Of a stretch of 64,000 nt of DNA, positions 17,218 through 29,501 are shown in pieces. A program made the translations under genes and the position numbers. The notes under the pieces were generated by a model that saw only the letters and a program-made list of their open reading frames with translations, did no database searches and was not told where the DNA came from. The stretch spans positions 186,001 through 250,000 of the forward strand of contig NZ_CM000961.1 of the NCBI RefSeq assembly GCF_000143825.1, given 5' to 3'. The stretch is from Corynebacterium genitalium ATCC 33030 (GTDB taxonomy: Bacteria > Actinomycetota > Actinomycetes > Mycobacteriales > Mycobacteriaceae). Numbering within the stretch: position 1 is the first letter of the stretch; each line of letters starts with the position of its first letter.

Positions 17218-18119
17218 ATGTCGGCCCCCACCTCAACCGCTAGCACCACCGCGCCCACCGGCACCGCTATGGGCGTGGCCTGCATTTTCGGTTCGTGCAT
17301 TGCGCTCCAGCTCGGCGCAGCGCTGGCAGTGCAGTTGTTCCCGCACGCGGGAAGTTGGGCGACGGCGTCGCTGCGTCTGCTCATCGCGGCGGTGATCTTG
17401 GTGCTGGTCACCCGCCCGAAGTTCCGGACGTGGACGCGCAAACAGTGGTGGGCGATCATCACCTTCGGTCTATCCATGGGTTTCATGAACGGCTGCTTCT
17501 ACACCGGAATCGAACGCATCCCGCTCGGCACAGCTGTGACCATCGAGTTCTTGGGCCCGCTCACGCTTGCGGCGGTGCTGTCGCGCACCGCGCGCGACAT
17601 TGTCTGCGTCGTCCTCGCGCTCGCGGGCATGGTCCTGCTGGGCATCAACTCGTACAACGGCCACCCCCTGGACCCTGTCGGGGTCGGGTTTGTCCTGGCT
17701 GCAGGTTTTTCTGGGCGATGTACATTTTGGCGTCGAAACGCGCAGGCGGCCTTGTCCCCGGCCAGGGCGGGCTCGCGGTCGCGCTGACGGTCGGTGGCCT
17801 TGTGCTCATGCCGCTGGGCTGGCAGGGCTCGCTGACTATCCTCAGCGACAGTAATCTCCTCGCCCTCGCAGTGGGCACGGGCATTCTCGCGTCGCTCATC
17901 CCCTATTCGCTCGAGCTCATCGCGTTACGACGCCTCACCCCCAACACCTTCGCCATCCTGCTCTCCCTTGAACCCGTCTTCGCCGCATTCTTCGGCTGGC
18001 TCCTGCTCGAAGAGACCATTACGGGGCTCAAGACGGTGGCGATCGTGCTGGTGGTCAGCGCGTCGGTGATCCAGACCGCGGGAGCGCGCCGAAGCAGGCG
18101 CGCTAACCGGAAACGGTGA
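17218..18119 (+). pseudogene. EamA/RhtA-type transporter disrupted by a -1 frameshift
   Basis: Two overlapping frames together give one about 300-residue transporter with ten membrane helices. The first part (from an ATG at 17218 through GFVLAAGF) passes to another frame that continues FFWAMYILASKRAGG and ends SVIQTAGARRS. The break is at a run of five T at 17706-17710; six would restore GFFWAMYIL. Intact relatives export amino acids such as threonine or homoserine, or belong to the wider drug/metabolite exporter group. The defect could be a real mutation, a slippage-prone phase site, or a sequencing error in the homopolymer. The 3' end overlaps convergent guaB3 by 17 bp. Confidence 0.8.
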
Positions 18120-19317
18120 TGTCGACTTTCTGGAAGCTCTTGATGTCGGTGTAGCCGCACTTGGCCATGACGCGGCGCAAGCCGCCGGCGAGGTTGTGGC
18201 CGCCCCAGGTGCTGGTGCTCGGGCCGTGGAGGATGGTCTTCAGGCTCGGGCTGTTCTCTCGGAGATTGCTCAGCACGTCCTGGGTGGCATCGGCGTCGTC
18301 GAGGCCCCAACCGAAACTGAATGAGCTGCTGGTGTTCTTGATGATGCCGCGCGGGAACCGCGGGTGCGCAGCTTGCGCCTGCCAGTAGTAACCGTACGCT
18401 GCGGCCTCTGATGCAGAGGCGAGGGCGGTGCCCAGCATGACTGCATCGGCGCCGCAGGCTACGGCCCGAGCAATATCTCCACTGGTGTGGATTCCTCCGT
18501 CAGCGATGATGTGGACGTACCGGCCTTCCGTCTCGTCGAGGTACTCGCGGCGGGCGGCGGCCGCGTCGGCGATCTGGGTGGCCATGTGGGTCCCGATGCC
18601 CAACGCGGAACCCGACGTCGTTGTCCCCTGCCCGACAATGATGCCTGCTGCGCCAGAGCGCATCAGGTGCAGCGCAGTGGTGTAGTCGGCCACGCCGCCG
18701 GCGATGACGGGAACGTCGAGTGAGCCGATGAATTCCTTCAGGTTGAGCGGCTCGCCGCCTTCCTGGACGTGTTCGGCGGAGATGATCTCGCCCTGGATGA
18801 ATAGGATTTCAGCGCCGGCCTTGACCACGACGGGAGCTAGCTCGCGGGCGTTCTGGGGGCTGACGCGAACCGCAACGGTAATACCGGAGTCGCGGACTTG
18901 GGCGATGCGCTCCGATAAGAGGTCGTGATTCAGCGGCGCCGCGTGGAGCTCCTGGAGGGTCTTCACAGCACTGTCCTCGGCAGAGGTCGAGCGCTTGCCA
19001 GTGTCGTCCGCATTGAGCTTGGCGGCGATCACTTTCACAATCGCTTCGTCGAGATCGGCGTGGCGGCCCCAGAGACCTTCTGCGTTGATCACGCCTAGCC
19101 CACCCTGCTTGCCCATCTCGATGACGAACTCAGGGCTGGCCAGAGCGTCGGTCGGGTGGGAGGCGAAAGGGATCTCGAAGGTGTAGGCATCGATATGCCA
19201 GCTCAGGTCCACGTCCTTCGAGGAACGAGTGCGGCGCGCAGGCACGATCCCGATATCCCGCAGGTTGTAGGCGCGGCGGGCTTCGCGGCCGATGCCAATT
19301 TCAACGTAGTCGCGCAT
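18103..19317 (-). CDS. guaB3: GuaB3-type IMP dehydrogenase-related protein
   Basis: 404 residues, an IMPDH/GMP-reductase TIM barrel without CBS domains. MRDYVEIGIGREARRAYNL is the hallmark actinobacterial N-terminus. Phosphate-binding IIADGGIHTSGD and GADAVMLGTALA follow. The active-site loop of true IMPDH (GPGSICTTR) is replaced by GIIVGQGTTTSG, so the reaction is uncertain; the paralogue is retained next to guaB across Actinobacteria. It begins 3 bp downstream of the guaB stop. Confidence 0.88.
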   Translation of the reverse strand: MRDYVEIGIGREARRAYNLRDIGIVPARRTRSSKDVDLSWHIDAYTFEIPFASHPTDALASPEFVIEMGKQGGLGVINAEGLWGRHADLDEAIVKVIAAKLNADDTGKRSTSAEDSAVKTLQELHAAPLNHDLLSERIAQVRDSGITVAVRVSPQNARELAPVVVKAGAEILFIQGEIISAEHVQEGGEPLNLKEFIGSLDVPVIAGGVADYTTALHLMRSGAAGIIVGQGTTTSGSALGIGTHMATQIADAAAARREYLDETEGRYVHIIADGGIHTSGDIARAVACGADAVMLGTALASASEAAAYGYYWQAQAAHPRFPRGIIKNTSSSFSFGWGLDDADATQDVLSNLRENSPSLKTILHGPSTSTWGGHNLAGGLRRVMAKCGYTDIKSFQKVDITVSG

Positions 19318-19320
19318 GCA

Positions 19321-20856
<1,536 letters not shown>

Positions 20857-20967
20857 CTATCGCTCCCTTTCTTACAACCGCTTCAAGCACTTACGCAGAT
20901 AGCATAGTGCCTTGCGCCCACACCCCGCGATTGTCCTTCCGCCCCGATCCGCAATAGGGTGAAAGGC

Positions 20968-21339
20968 GTGAACTTTGACTCCATGATGCCGCGCGACCCC
21001 TTCGCCGACGATCCCAACGATCCGGCATCCTTCATCGAAGACGACGAGGTCGTGGAGCCACTGACGCCCGAGGAGCGCCAGGCCGTCATCCGCGACCTCG
21101 CCCAGACCCGCGAGTTCAAGGAAGTCTTGGGCCCCCGCGGAATCCTAGGCATCTACTTCATGTGCGAAGACTGCGATGAAGTGCATTTCTATGACTGGGA
21201 CATCATGATCAACAACATGATCGCCAACCTCAACAACGAGCTGCCGCCGGTCCACGAGCCGAGCGCGGAACCGAACGAGCGTGCTTATGTGCCGTGGGAT
21301 TACGCCCTGGGCTACCTGGACGGACTCGACGCGCGCTAA
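20968..21339 (+). CDS. DUF5319 family protein
   Basis: 123 acidic residues, no membrane segment or signal peptide. MPRDPFADDPNDPASF, a CEDCDEVHFYDWD segment and C-terminal YVPWDYALGYLDGLDAR match the conserved corynebacterial and mycobacterial DUF5319 protein found beside sigD. Its function is unknown. The paired cysteines in CEDCD could bind a metal but this is speculation. I take the GTG at 20968 (VNFDSMMPRD) because AAGG precedes it and relatives begin MNFD; a GTG at 20959 would add three residues. It converges on rsdA 22 bp away. Confidence 0.82.
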   Translation: MNFDSMMPRDPFADDPNDPASFIEDDEVVEPLTPEERQAVIRDLAQTREFKEVLGPRGILGIYFMCEDCDEVHFYDWDIMINNMIANLNNELPPVHEPSAEPNERAYVPWDYALGYLDGLDAR

Positions 21340-21361
21340 CGCAGCACGAGACCGCAGCTAG

Positions 21362-22306
21362 TTAGCCTGCCTGGTCGGAGGATGCGGCCGGGCTCGACGG
21401 GGCCGCTGACGGTGCTGGCCCGGATGGGGCCGAAGACGGAGCTGGCGCAGGTGCCGGCGCCGGCGCCGGGGCTTGCGTTGCAGCGTTGGATGGTGCCGGC
21501 TGAGTGCCCGGGTTCGCAGTCGCTGCTGGCTCGGTGACCACGACTGTCACCGTGACGGTATCTGGTGCAGGCGGCTGGGAAGCCGGACGTTCTGCGTCGT
21601 CTTTCTTCCGCTCAGTGGTGACCGTGACCGTTTCCTTGTCCGGACGCGGGGTCGAGGTGGTACCGCGCTGCGAGTTGCCGCGATCGCCGCGGTCACTGCG
21701 CTCCGCCTTCAAACTCGAGCGCAGTTGCTCGATCAGGCTGCGGGCACCTTCGATGTCGCCTTCTTCAGCCTTCGAGTCGATCTCATCGAGCGTGCTGGCC
21801 AGCTCCACATAATCGGTATTTCCACCGAACAGCTTCTGGGACGGGCCCCACAGCGGTGAATCCGGGGTGGCGTTGTACAGCGCAGCACCGGTGCCGGCCA
21901 CCATGACCGTGGCGGCGGCTGCACCGACCAGACCTGCCATCCATGGGCTGGTGCGGTAACTGCGGCGCTTCTTGCGCTCAACGTCGAGCGGTACCGGGGC
22001 GACGGCCGCATCCACGTCGTCATCAAGCAAGTCGTCGTCAAGCAGCTCGTCCGAGAGCGACTCGTCCAAGAACGGTTCCCCCGCCAGAGGCTCCCCTACC
22101 GTCGGGTCCTCCGGCATCGGGGCCACCGGCATCAGCTCCTCCGTCGCTGGGGCCTCCAACGTCGGAGCCTCCGGCATCGGCGCTTCAACGTCGTCGCGCA
22201 GCTCCAAGAAGAGAGTAGCCAGCTGGTCTTGGCCGTCGGACGGGTCAATACCGTGGGACAGCGCTGTCAGGAATTCATCGCTGCGGTGTGCATCTTGAGG
22301 TTTCAC
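21362..22306 (-). CDS. rsdA: Anti-sigma-D factor RsdA
   Basis: 314 residues. The N-terminal SDEFLTALSHGIDP is the sigma-D-binding region known from RsdA. An acidic Pro/Glu stretch, one membrane helix near residue 130 (WMAGLVGAAAATVMVAG) and a Pro/Ala-rich extracytoplasmic tail follow. In mycobacteria the cytoplasmic part holds sigma-D and is released after proteolysis. The GTG start has an excellent AAGGAGG site inside the end of sigD, and the spacing (TAG-CC-GTG) means the two are coupled. Confidence 0.85.
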   Translation of the reverse strand: MKPQDAHRSDEFLTALSHGIDPSDGQDQLATLFLELRDDVEAPMPEAPTLEAPATEELMPVAPMPEDPTVGEPLAGEPFLDESLSDELLDDDLLDDDVDAAVAPVPLDVERKKRRSYRTSPWMAGLVGAAAATVMVAGTGAALYNATPDSPLWGPSQKLFGGNTDYVELASTLDEIDSKAEEGDIEGARSLIEQLRSSLKAERSDRGDRGNSQRGTTSTPRPDKETVTVTTERKKDDAERPASQPPAPDTVTVTVVVTEPAATANPGTQPAPSNAATQAPAPAPAPAPAPSSAPSGPAPSAAPSSPAASSDQAG

Positions 22307-22308
22307 GG

Positions 22309-22881
22309 CTACCCTCCTTGCTTCTTCTCGAGAGCCTTGCGCAGGGTGGCCAAGGCTCGGTGTTGGGCGACGCGGACTGCACCGGCTGTACTGCCGGTGA
22401 TTTCCGCTGTCTCTTCGGCGGAAAGACCGACAAACACGCGCAAAACGATAATCTCACGCGCCTTCTCACTTAGTTGATCGAGCAATTCACGCGCAGCGTT
22501 ACTACCTTCCATCTGCATCGCCGCATCCTCGGGCGTGAGACCGGAAAACTCCTGGTCAGGAACCTCATCTGTGGGGTTTGTTTTGTCGCGCGAAAGGGCC
22601 CGATGAGCGTCAGTGACTTTGTTGAACGCGATGCCGTAAACGAAAGCCATGAACGGCTTGCCCGTGTCCTTGTACTTGTCCACAGACGTTGCCACAGCGA
22701 GGCACACCTCTTGAGCGACGTCTTCCGCCGTGGGTGTGCGGCCGCCGTTGATGCGCGCACGGCAGTACCGCAGCACCATGGGGTGCACGACTCGAATGAT
22801 GTCTTCTAACGCTCGACGGTCCCCCTCTTGTGCTCGCGGCACAAGATGAGCCAGCCGGCTGTCGGTGTCTACTCCTGACAC
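22309..22881 (-). CDS. sigD: RNA polymerase ECF sigma factor SigD
   Basis: 190 residues. Region 2 contains AEDVAQEVCLAVATSVDKY and FVYGIAFNKVTDAHR; region 4 contains LSEKAREIIVLRVFVGLS and the helix-turn-helix GSTAGAVRVAQHRAL. Genomic position beside rsdA, whiB, guaB and DUF5319 matches sigma-D, which in corynebacteria controls cell-envelope genes. The frame is open for 41 more codons, but the GTG at 22881 is preceded by AAAGGAG at proper spacing, so I start there. It heads the sigD-rsdA operon. Confidence 0.9.
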   Translation of the reverse strand: MSGVDTDSRLAHLVPRAQEGDRRALEDIIRVVHPMVLRYCRARINGGRTPTAEDVAQEVCLAVATSVDKYKDTGKPFMAFVYGIAFNKVTDAHRALSRDKTNPTDEVPDQEFSGLTPEDAAMQMEGSNAARELLDQLSEKAREIIVLRVFVGLSAEETAEITGSTAGAVRVAQHRALATLRKALEKKQGG

Positions 22882-23157
22882 GCCTCTCCTTTGCTCGCTC
22901 GTTGCCAGGGACCCGTCCATCGTACGCATACTCCCCGACACCCCCAACTGGAAAACTAAGAATAATTCACCGAGCTTTAACCTTGGCACATTTTCGCTGC
23001 TCATCGACGCGCCAGAATGCCGAACTCTCTGTGTTCAAACTGGGCGACACCTGACAGAAACCCGTTGTTTACCCGCACAGTGAACACTCCCTTGTCGGTG
23101 CTTGGCTCCCCATCAAGCAAAGCACGAACGGATCGCTACCTCAGGAGACCGCAAAGA

Positions 23158-23481
23158 ATGCCTACGATGTCCATGCCTTCGCAACTGCCCGGCCCCAACG
23201 CTGATTTTTGGGATTGGCAGCTCCACGGCGCTTGCCGCGGAGAGGCGTCCGATGTCTTCTACCACCCGGACGGGGAGCGCGGCCGTGCCCGCACCCAGCG
23301 CGAGAACCGGGCGAAAGCTATTTGCTTGGGCTGCCCGGTGCTCGAGCAGTGCCGCGCCCACGCTCTCGCTGTCGCTGAACCGTACGGCATCTGGGGCGGT
23401 ATGAGCGAGTCTGAGCGTCACGCCACTTTGCGCGGCAACCGCAGCCGCGGCGGCAAGAAGGTCGCCGTCGCCGCACGCTAG
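23158..23481 (+). CDS. WhiB-family iron-sulphur regulator (WhiB3/WhcB-like)
   Basis: 107 residues with the WhiB signature: a first Cys in LHGACRGE, then CLGCPVLEQC, which together bind a 4Fe-4S cluster, followed by the turn GIWGGMSESER and a basic tail RGNRSRGGKK for DNA contact. Position between sigD and groEL1 equals mycobacterial whiB3 and, in C. glutamicum, whcB. Redox-sensing transcription control with a sigma factor is the family role. The ATG at 23158 has AGGAGA about 10 bp upstream. The 276-bp gap to divergent sigD holds both promoters; I cannot place them securely. Confidence 0.88.
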   Translation: MPTMSMPSQLPGPNADFWDWQLHGACRGEASDVFYHPDGERGRARTQRENRAKAICLGCPVLEQCRAHALAVAEPYGIWGGMSESERHATLRGNRSRGGKKVAVAAR

Positions 23482-23495
23482 GCGCGTCCGGCACA

Positions 23496-23531
23496 GCAAA
23501 ACGCCCCACCGTGTTCCGATGGGGCGTTTGC
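23496..23531. terminator. Bidirectional terminator between whiB and groEL
   Basis: ACGCCCCA at 23501-23508 pairs with TGGGGCGT at 23520-23527. The stem is extended by GCAAA and TTTGC with one unpaired A. T runs follow in both directions, better on the minus strand (TTTTGCTG), so it can end both converging genes. Confidence 0.75.
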
Positions 23532-23558
23532 TGCGCGATCACGCGCGGGCGTGCAGCT

Positions 23559-25172
<1,614 letters not shown>

Positions 25173-25185
25173 TTAATCCCGCCTT

Positions 25186-25488
25186 TTACTTTTCGACGAC
25201 GGCCAGCAGGTCACGAGCAGACAGCAGGAGGTACTCCTCGCCGTCGTACTTCAGCTCGGTGCCGCCGTACTTGGAGAAGATCACGGTGTCGCCTTCCTTG
25301 ACGTCCACCGGAATACGGTGCTCACCCTCGTCGTCCCAGCGGCCCGGGCCGACGGCGATGACGGTCGCTTCCTGCGGCTTCTCCTGAGCGGAGTCCGGGA
25401 TGACCAGGCCGGAGGCGGTGGTGGTCTCAGCCTCGACGATCTGGACGAGGATCTTGTCCTCCAGGGGCTTGATGTTGACGTTTGCCAC
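25186..25488 (-). CDS. groES: 10-kDa co-chaperonin GroES
   Basis: 100 residues, full length: [13 protein letters not shown] at the N-terminus, the mobile loop [14 protein letters not shown], the dome region and the end [12 protein letters not shown]. It caps the GroEL ring. The GTG at 25488 is chosen because it begins the conserved domain; the frame is open 24 codons further upstream. The start sits about 90 bp downstream of the CIRCE box and groEL follows. Confidence 0.96.
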   Translation of the reverse strand: MANVNIKPLEDKILVQIVEAETTTASGLVIPDSAQEKPQEATVIAVGPGRWDDEGEHRIPVDVKEGDTVIFSKYGGTELKYDGEEYLLLSARDLLAVVEK

Positions 25489-25578
25489 GGTTTGAAAACC
25501 TTTCGTTTCAGACTTGGTTTCTTCTTCGGTCGGTGCGCAGCCGTCGTCGCGGGTGAACAAACTGTGCCCAAAACCTGG

Positions 25579-25605
25579 TTAGCACTCTACCCTCGCGAGT
25601 GCTAG
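25579..25605. promoter_or_regulatory. CIRCE operator (HrcA box)
   Basis: TTAGCACTC-N9-GAGTGCTAG matches the CIRCE consensus TTAGCACTC-N9-GAGTGCTAA except at the last base. It lies upstream of groES-groEL. HrcA binding here is established for this sequence class. Confidence 0.92.
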
Positions 25606-25697
25606 GTAACAACAAGGGCCGAGTCCGCAGTGTCCGCCTGCAGCGAACTCCACGTCTACCCGGCCCGAAGGTTAAGGCCCGAAGCTCTACAGCAGGT

Positions 25698-26147
25698 CTA
25701 CTCCTGCGGGGAGCCCATGTTGAGCACGGCGTTGCGCCACAGCTCGTACTCTTCACCGTTGTCGTTGATGAAGTTGCGCACAGCACGGATGGCTTGCTTG
25801 ATCTGGGTGACAATCTCGTCGTCAATGCTCTTGCCGCCGCGGCCGGTGAAGATCACCGGACCGGAGATAGCGTGCACCGGGTCGGTGAGGAAGTTCGGGT
25901 TGTCGGTGGCTGCCTGGTTGCGGGCCATCGACGCGACCGGGTTCGGGGCTGCGCATTGCTCACGGGCCTCCGGGGAGTAGATCGCCTGGAACTCGTTGTC
26001 CTGCTGGACGAATGCGACCTCGACCTGCTCCTGCACGGTCGGGCCGAGGAACTGCTCGGCGCTACCGGTGCCGAAGACAATGCGGTGGTAGGTCAGGTCC
26101 GGGTACACCAGGAAACCGAAACGCTCGTGGTCCTTACGAGAGCTCAT
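25698..26147 (-). CDS. Conserved-looking hypothetical protein between groES and tsaD
   Basis: 149 residues, not recognised. Soluble, no signal peptide or membrane helix. It contains FGFLVYPDLTYHRIVFG, a segment PVIFTGRGGKSIDDEIVTQI and a C-terminal helix-rich part with NDNGEEYELWRNAVLNMG. The ATG at 26147 has AGGACC about 8 bp upstream, so it is well placed for translation. It is transcribed in the same direction as groES but lies upstream of the CIRCE box, so it is a separate unit. Codon use looks like the neighbours. I can assign no function. Confidence 0.7.
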   Translation of the reverse strand: MSSRKDHERFGFLVYPDLTYHRIVFGTGSAEQFLGPTVQEQVEVAFVQQDNEFQAIYSPEAREQCAAPNPVASMARNQAATDNPNFLTDPVHAISGPVIFTGRGGKSIDDEIVTQIKQAIRAVRNFINDNGEEYELWRNAVLNMGSPQE

Positions 26148-26252
26148 AGCTAGAGGTCCTTTCACAGTTTATGGGTGGTGTTTCTGCGTGAATCATCTTC
26201 ACGTTAGCTCTAAATGCCCACGTGCGCTCGGCAAGCGCATCGCTGGCACCAC

Positions 26253-27305
26253 CTAGCCGGTGACCAGTGGCGTTTCCACCTCGAGGGCAGTGTCTGTGGC
26301 CGTCGACAGCGGCGACGGTTCTGCACCCTCGTGAATCAGCTGTGCGGCCAACGCCGCGATCATGACCCCGTTGTCCGTGCAGAGCTTGAATCGCGGCACA
26401 CGCAGTTCAACTCCTGCAGCCGCACAGCGTTGCTCAGCTACTGCCCGCAGGCGGGAGTTCGCCGCGACTCCCCCGCCAAGCAGCAGCGTGCGCGCACCGG
26501 TGTCCTCGCAGGCCATCATTGCTTTCGCGGTGAGCACGTCGACGACAGCCTCCTGGAACGAGGCGCACACATCCTCGATGGAGATGACGGCGCCGTCCCG
26601 CTCCGCCGCCTCAACGTACCGCGCTACAGCAGTTTTCAATCCGGAGAAGGAGAAGTCGTAGCGGTGCTCGCCGCGCAGATCCTCGGCACGCGACAGCCCG
26701 CGCGGGAACCGGATCGCGTCCGGATTTCCCTGCGCCGCCAGCTTGTCGATCACCGGCCCGCCCGGATACCCGAGTCCCAAAAGCCGGGCGACTTTGTCGT
26801 AGGCCTCGCCAGCAGCGTCGTCAAGCGTGCTGCCCAATTCGCGCATCGGCTTGCCCACGGCATCCACCTCAAGAATCTGCGTGTGCCCGCCGGAGACAAG
26901 CAGCGCGATGGAGTGCGGCAATTCCTCAGCCCCATCCAAGTTGGCCACCGCGACGTGCCCGCCGAGGTGGTTGACCCCGTAGAACGGCACACCCCACGCT
27001 GCGGCGTACGCCTTCGCGGCAGAGGCCCCCACGAGCAAAGCGCCGGCGAGCCCTGGGCCGACAGTCGCGGCGACAGCATCTGGCTTATCGACGCCCGCTT
27101 GCCCCAGCGCCTCCTCCATCACCGGCGGCATAGCCTCCAGGTGGGCACGCGAAGCAATCTCCGGGACGACACCGCCGAAGCGAGCGTGCTCGGCCATCGA
27201 CGACGCGACAACGTCGGCAAGCACCGCCATCGAGCCGTCCGGTGAGAGACGGATAATGCCGACGCCTGTTTCATCGCAGGAGGACTCGATGCCGAGAATG
27301 ATCAT
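26253..27305 (-). CDS. tsaD: tRNA N6-adenosine threonylcarbamoyltransferase TsaD
   Basis: 350 residues of the Kae1/TsaD ASKHA fold. It begins [16 protein letters not shown]. The metal-binding histidines are in [12 protein letters not shown], the nucleotide loop in SGGHTQI, and [14 protein letters not shown] is near the C-terminus. It transfers threonylcarbamoyl to A37 of ANN-reading tRNAs with TsaB and TsaE, encoded upstream in the same operon. The start overlaps the end of rimI by 4 bp. An 11-mer GCTTATCGACG is at 27083. Confidence 0.95.
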   Translation of the reverse strand: MIILGIESSCDETGVGIIRLSPDGSMAVLADVVASSMAEHARFGGVVPEIASRAHLEAMPPVMEEALGQAGVDKPDAVAATVGPGLAGALLVGASAAKAYAAAWGVPFYGVNHLGGHVAVANLDGAEELPHSIALLVSGGHTQILEVDAVGKPMRELGSTLDDAAGEAYDKVARLLGLGYPGGPVIDKLAAQGNPDAIRFPRGLSRAEDLRGEHRYDFSFSGLKTAVARYVEAAERDGAVISIEDVCASFQEAVVDVLTAKAMMACEDTGARTLLLGGGVAANSRLRAVAEQRCAAAGVELRVPRFKLCTDNGVMIAALAAQLIHEGAEPSPLSTATDTALEVETPLVTG

Positions 27306-27787
27306 GCTCCACTCCTTTCGCTCAGACTGTGCCGCATCATGGTGTACGCGTCCGCGCCAGATGGCTGGTAATAACCCTTGCGCAGGCCGATCTCGGTGAA
27401 ACCGAATTGCTCATAAAGCCTAATCGCCGCGGTGTTGTCCACGCGAACCTCGAGAAACATCTGCCCGTCGTACGCATCCGCAACGTGCACGAGCTCCTCC
27501 ATGAGCACCCGCCCGATCCCCTCGCCCTGGTGTTCGCGGGCCACGGCAATGGTGTGCACTTCGAACTCGGGATCGTTGCGGGGGCCGAGCTTAGCCAGGC
27601 CCGCGTAGCCGACCAGCTCCGCCTCCGCATGCTCAGCCCCTGCGAACACTCCGACGTAGAACGTGTGCGGGTGCGCGAACTGTACCAGGAAAACATCGCG
27701 CGACCACGGACTCTCGTCAGCGAACAGGTCGGCCTCGATTGCGGCGACGGCAGACGCGTCGGCCTTCTTCAACTCACGCAGGAACAT
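27302..27787 (-). CDS. rimI: Ribosomal-protein-alanine N-acetyltransferase RimI
   Basis: 161 residues, a GNAT fold with the acetyl-CoA loop [16 protein letters not shown] and the C-terminal [18 protein letters not shown] that is typical of RimI. The enzyme acetylates protein N-termini, S18 in the reference case. It lies between tsaB and tsaD, a common actinobacterial order. It starts directly after the tsaB stop and overlaps tsaD by 4 bp. Confidence 0.9.
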   Translation of the reverse strand: MFLRELKKADASAVAAIEADLFADESPWSRDVFLVQFAHPHTFYVGVFAGAEHAEAELVGYAGLAKLGPRNDPEFEVHTIAVAREHQGEGIGRVLMEELVHVADAYDGQMFLEVRVDNTAAIRLYEQFGFTEIGLRKGYYQPSGADAYTMMRHSLSERSGA

Positions 27788-28474
27788 CTACACGTCCACG
27801 TCCGGGATCGCCGGCGACTTCGGCTTCGGAGCCGGTTCCTTCGCGTCCGGACGACGCAGATACAGCGGCGCCAGCGGTTCGGGAGTTGCGGCCAAGTCAG
27901 CCGCTGCGACAAGGCCCGCGGGATGCGGGGGGATGTAGGTGATGTGGCGGGCGACGTCGATAAGCTCGGCGGGCAACTGTCCGCGCAAACTTTCCGGGCA
28001 ACTGATCACGTCTGCACGGGCCACGTCCAGCGCGGCGGGTGCAACGACATCTGGCCCCGCCATGCGCCGCGCGGCTTCGTAGCGGGCCCAGTACACCTCG
28101 CGGCGGCGGGCATCGGTGACGATCAGGCTGCTGCCCTCCCAGTGCTCCTGCTGCGCAAGCGCCGCGACCGCATCGTGGGTGCACACACCATGCACCGGAA
28201 TGCCCAGCGCCTGCCCAAAAGCAGCAGCCGTGGACATGCCCACGCGCAGGCCCGTGAATGGGCCAGGGCCACAGCCGACAACCACAGCGTCAAGATCACT
28301 GAACTCGAGCCCTGCTTGCGACAGCAGCTCCATGACGGTGGGCACCAGCAGCTCGTTGTGCGCGCGGGTTTCCGTCACCGCCTCCGCGAGAACGCGGGCG
28401 TCAGCGCCGGTATCCGTGTCGACGATCCCGGCGACAAGATCCGTCGTCGCAGTGTCGATCGCCAGAACGTTCAT
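27788..28474 (-). CDS. tsaB: t6A biosynthesis protein TsaB
   Basis: 228 residues. NVLAIDTATTDLVAGIVD opens an ASKHA fold. HNELLVPTVMELL and GPGPFTGLRVGMSTA are the family signatures. TsaB is a scaffold that pairs with TsaD and has lost the metal site. A C-terminal extension (RRPDAKEPAPKPKSP) follows the domain. It starts immediately after the preceding gene (TAG-ATG). An 11-mer GCTTATCGACG is at 27955. Confidence 0.92.
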   Translation of the reverse strand: MNVLAIDTATTDLVAGIVDTDTGADARVLAEAVTETRAHNELLVPTVMELLSQAGLEFSDLDAVVVGCGPGPFTGLRVGMSTAAAFGQALGIPVHGVCTHDAVAALAQQEHWEGSSLIVTDARRREVYWARYEAARRMAGPDVVAPAALDVARADVISCPESLRGQLPAELIDVARHITYIPPHPAGLVAAADLAATPEPLAPLYLRRPDAKEPAPKPKSPAIPDVDV

Positions 28475-29011
28475 CTACTGCACGCGCGGCCCGAAGCGCC
28501 ACTTGCCGCCGTCCCAGTGCACCGGGAACCCGTTCTCGGTGCTGACGTACTGGTTGAAGTAGTTGCCGTTGCACAGGTCCATCACGTCGTTCGGGATGGT
28601 GTCCACGGCCTCGAAACCCTTCTCCACATCCGAGGTGAGCAGGACGTAGCTGTTGCCGGACTCGAGATCGATCTGGTCCTTGACGCTCTCAGCGGCCTTC
28701 AACTTTGCGTCGATAAGCTCCTGCGGCTCTTCCTTGCACAGCGGAATGAACGCCGTGATGTCCTCACCGTAGACATAGCGCAGGTCAATCACCTCGGCCG
28801 CAACCGCATCGCTCGTCGACGGCTCCATCTCCTCCAACGTAGAAACAAGCGAACCGGATGCATCCGCCTCCGACACGGGCGTCGGTTCCCCGGCAGCGTT
28901 CTTCGACGACGAGGATTTAGGCATGAGGAACATCATGGCCACCAACGCGATGATCCACAGAGCGATGACGATTCCCGTCCAGCCCTTCTGGCTTGCTGAG
29001 AGCTTTTGCAT
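28475..29011 (-). CDS. Hypothetical single-pass membrane protein in the tsa operon
   Basis: 178 residues. A short cytoplasmic N-terminus is followed by one helix (TGIVIALWIIALVAMMFLM), a Ser/Ala linker and an exported domain of about 125 residues with DLRYVYGEDITAFIPLCKEE and a second cysteine in DLCNGNYFNQYV; these two cysteines could form a disulphide. I do not recognise the family. It lies between tsaE and tsaB with no gap to tsaB, so it is co-transcribed. An 11-mer GCTTATCGACG is at 28708. Confidence 0.75.
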   Translation of the reverse strand: MQKLSASQKGWTGIVIALWIIALVAMMFLMPKSSSSKNAAGEPTPVSEADASGSLVSTLEEMEPSTSDAVAAEVIDLRYVYGEDITAFIPLCKEEPQELIDAKLKAAESVKDQIDLESGNSYVLLTSDVEKGFEAVDTIPNDVMDLCNGNYFNQYVSTENGFPVHWDGGKWRFGPRVQ

Positions 29012-29021
29012 GCGTCCAACC

Positions 29022-29501
29022 CTACCCCGCTGGCGCCCACGAGATAACCCGCCCCTCGTCGAGAGCGTCGCGGTTGAGGGTGACCAACAGGTAGCGGGAG
29101 GTCAACTGTTCCACCAGCCCACCACCCCATTCCGCCACCACGACGGCATCTTCCAACTCCGAATCGAGGTCGAGAGCGTCGAGCTCTCCCAGCGGATCCG
29201 CCGTGCCAGTTCCACCGACGCTGTCGAGAAGACGGTAGGCGTCCACGTGCACGAGCGCTGGGCCGTCACCGGTGTTCTTGTGCTCCCTGGCGATGATGAA
29301 GGTCGGGCTGGTCACCCGGCCTTTCGCCCCCATCCCCTGAGCAATTCCCTGCGTCAGCGTGGTCTTGCCCGCCCCGAGTGGGCCGTCGAGGATGACCATA
29401 TCCCCTGCTTCCAGGCTCGCACCGAGCTGCTTACCGAACGCGCGCGTGTCCTCGGCGGTGGCGCATTCCGTGCGCCCGGGCTGATCAAAGGGAGGTTTCA
29501 T
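29022..29501 (-). CDS. tsaE: t6A biosynthesis ATPase TsaE
   Basis: 159 residues. P-loop GPLGAGKTTLTQGIAQGM, the switch region KGRVTSPTFII, and HVDAYRLLD are the TsaE hallmarks. TsaE hydrolyses ATP to reset the TsaBD complex. The ATG at 29501 (MKPPFDQPG) has a GGAGG-like site in the end of alr just upstream, and the coding regions overlap by 17 bp. Confidence 0.92.
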   Translation of the reverse strand: MKPPFDQPGRTECATAEDTRAFGKQLGASLEAGDMVILDGPLGAGKTTLTQGIAQGMGAKGRVTSPTFIIAREHKNTGDGPALVHVDAYRLLDSVGGTGTADPLGELDALDLDSELEDAVVVAEWGGGLVEQLTSRYLLVTLNRDALDEGRVISWAPAG

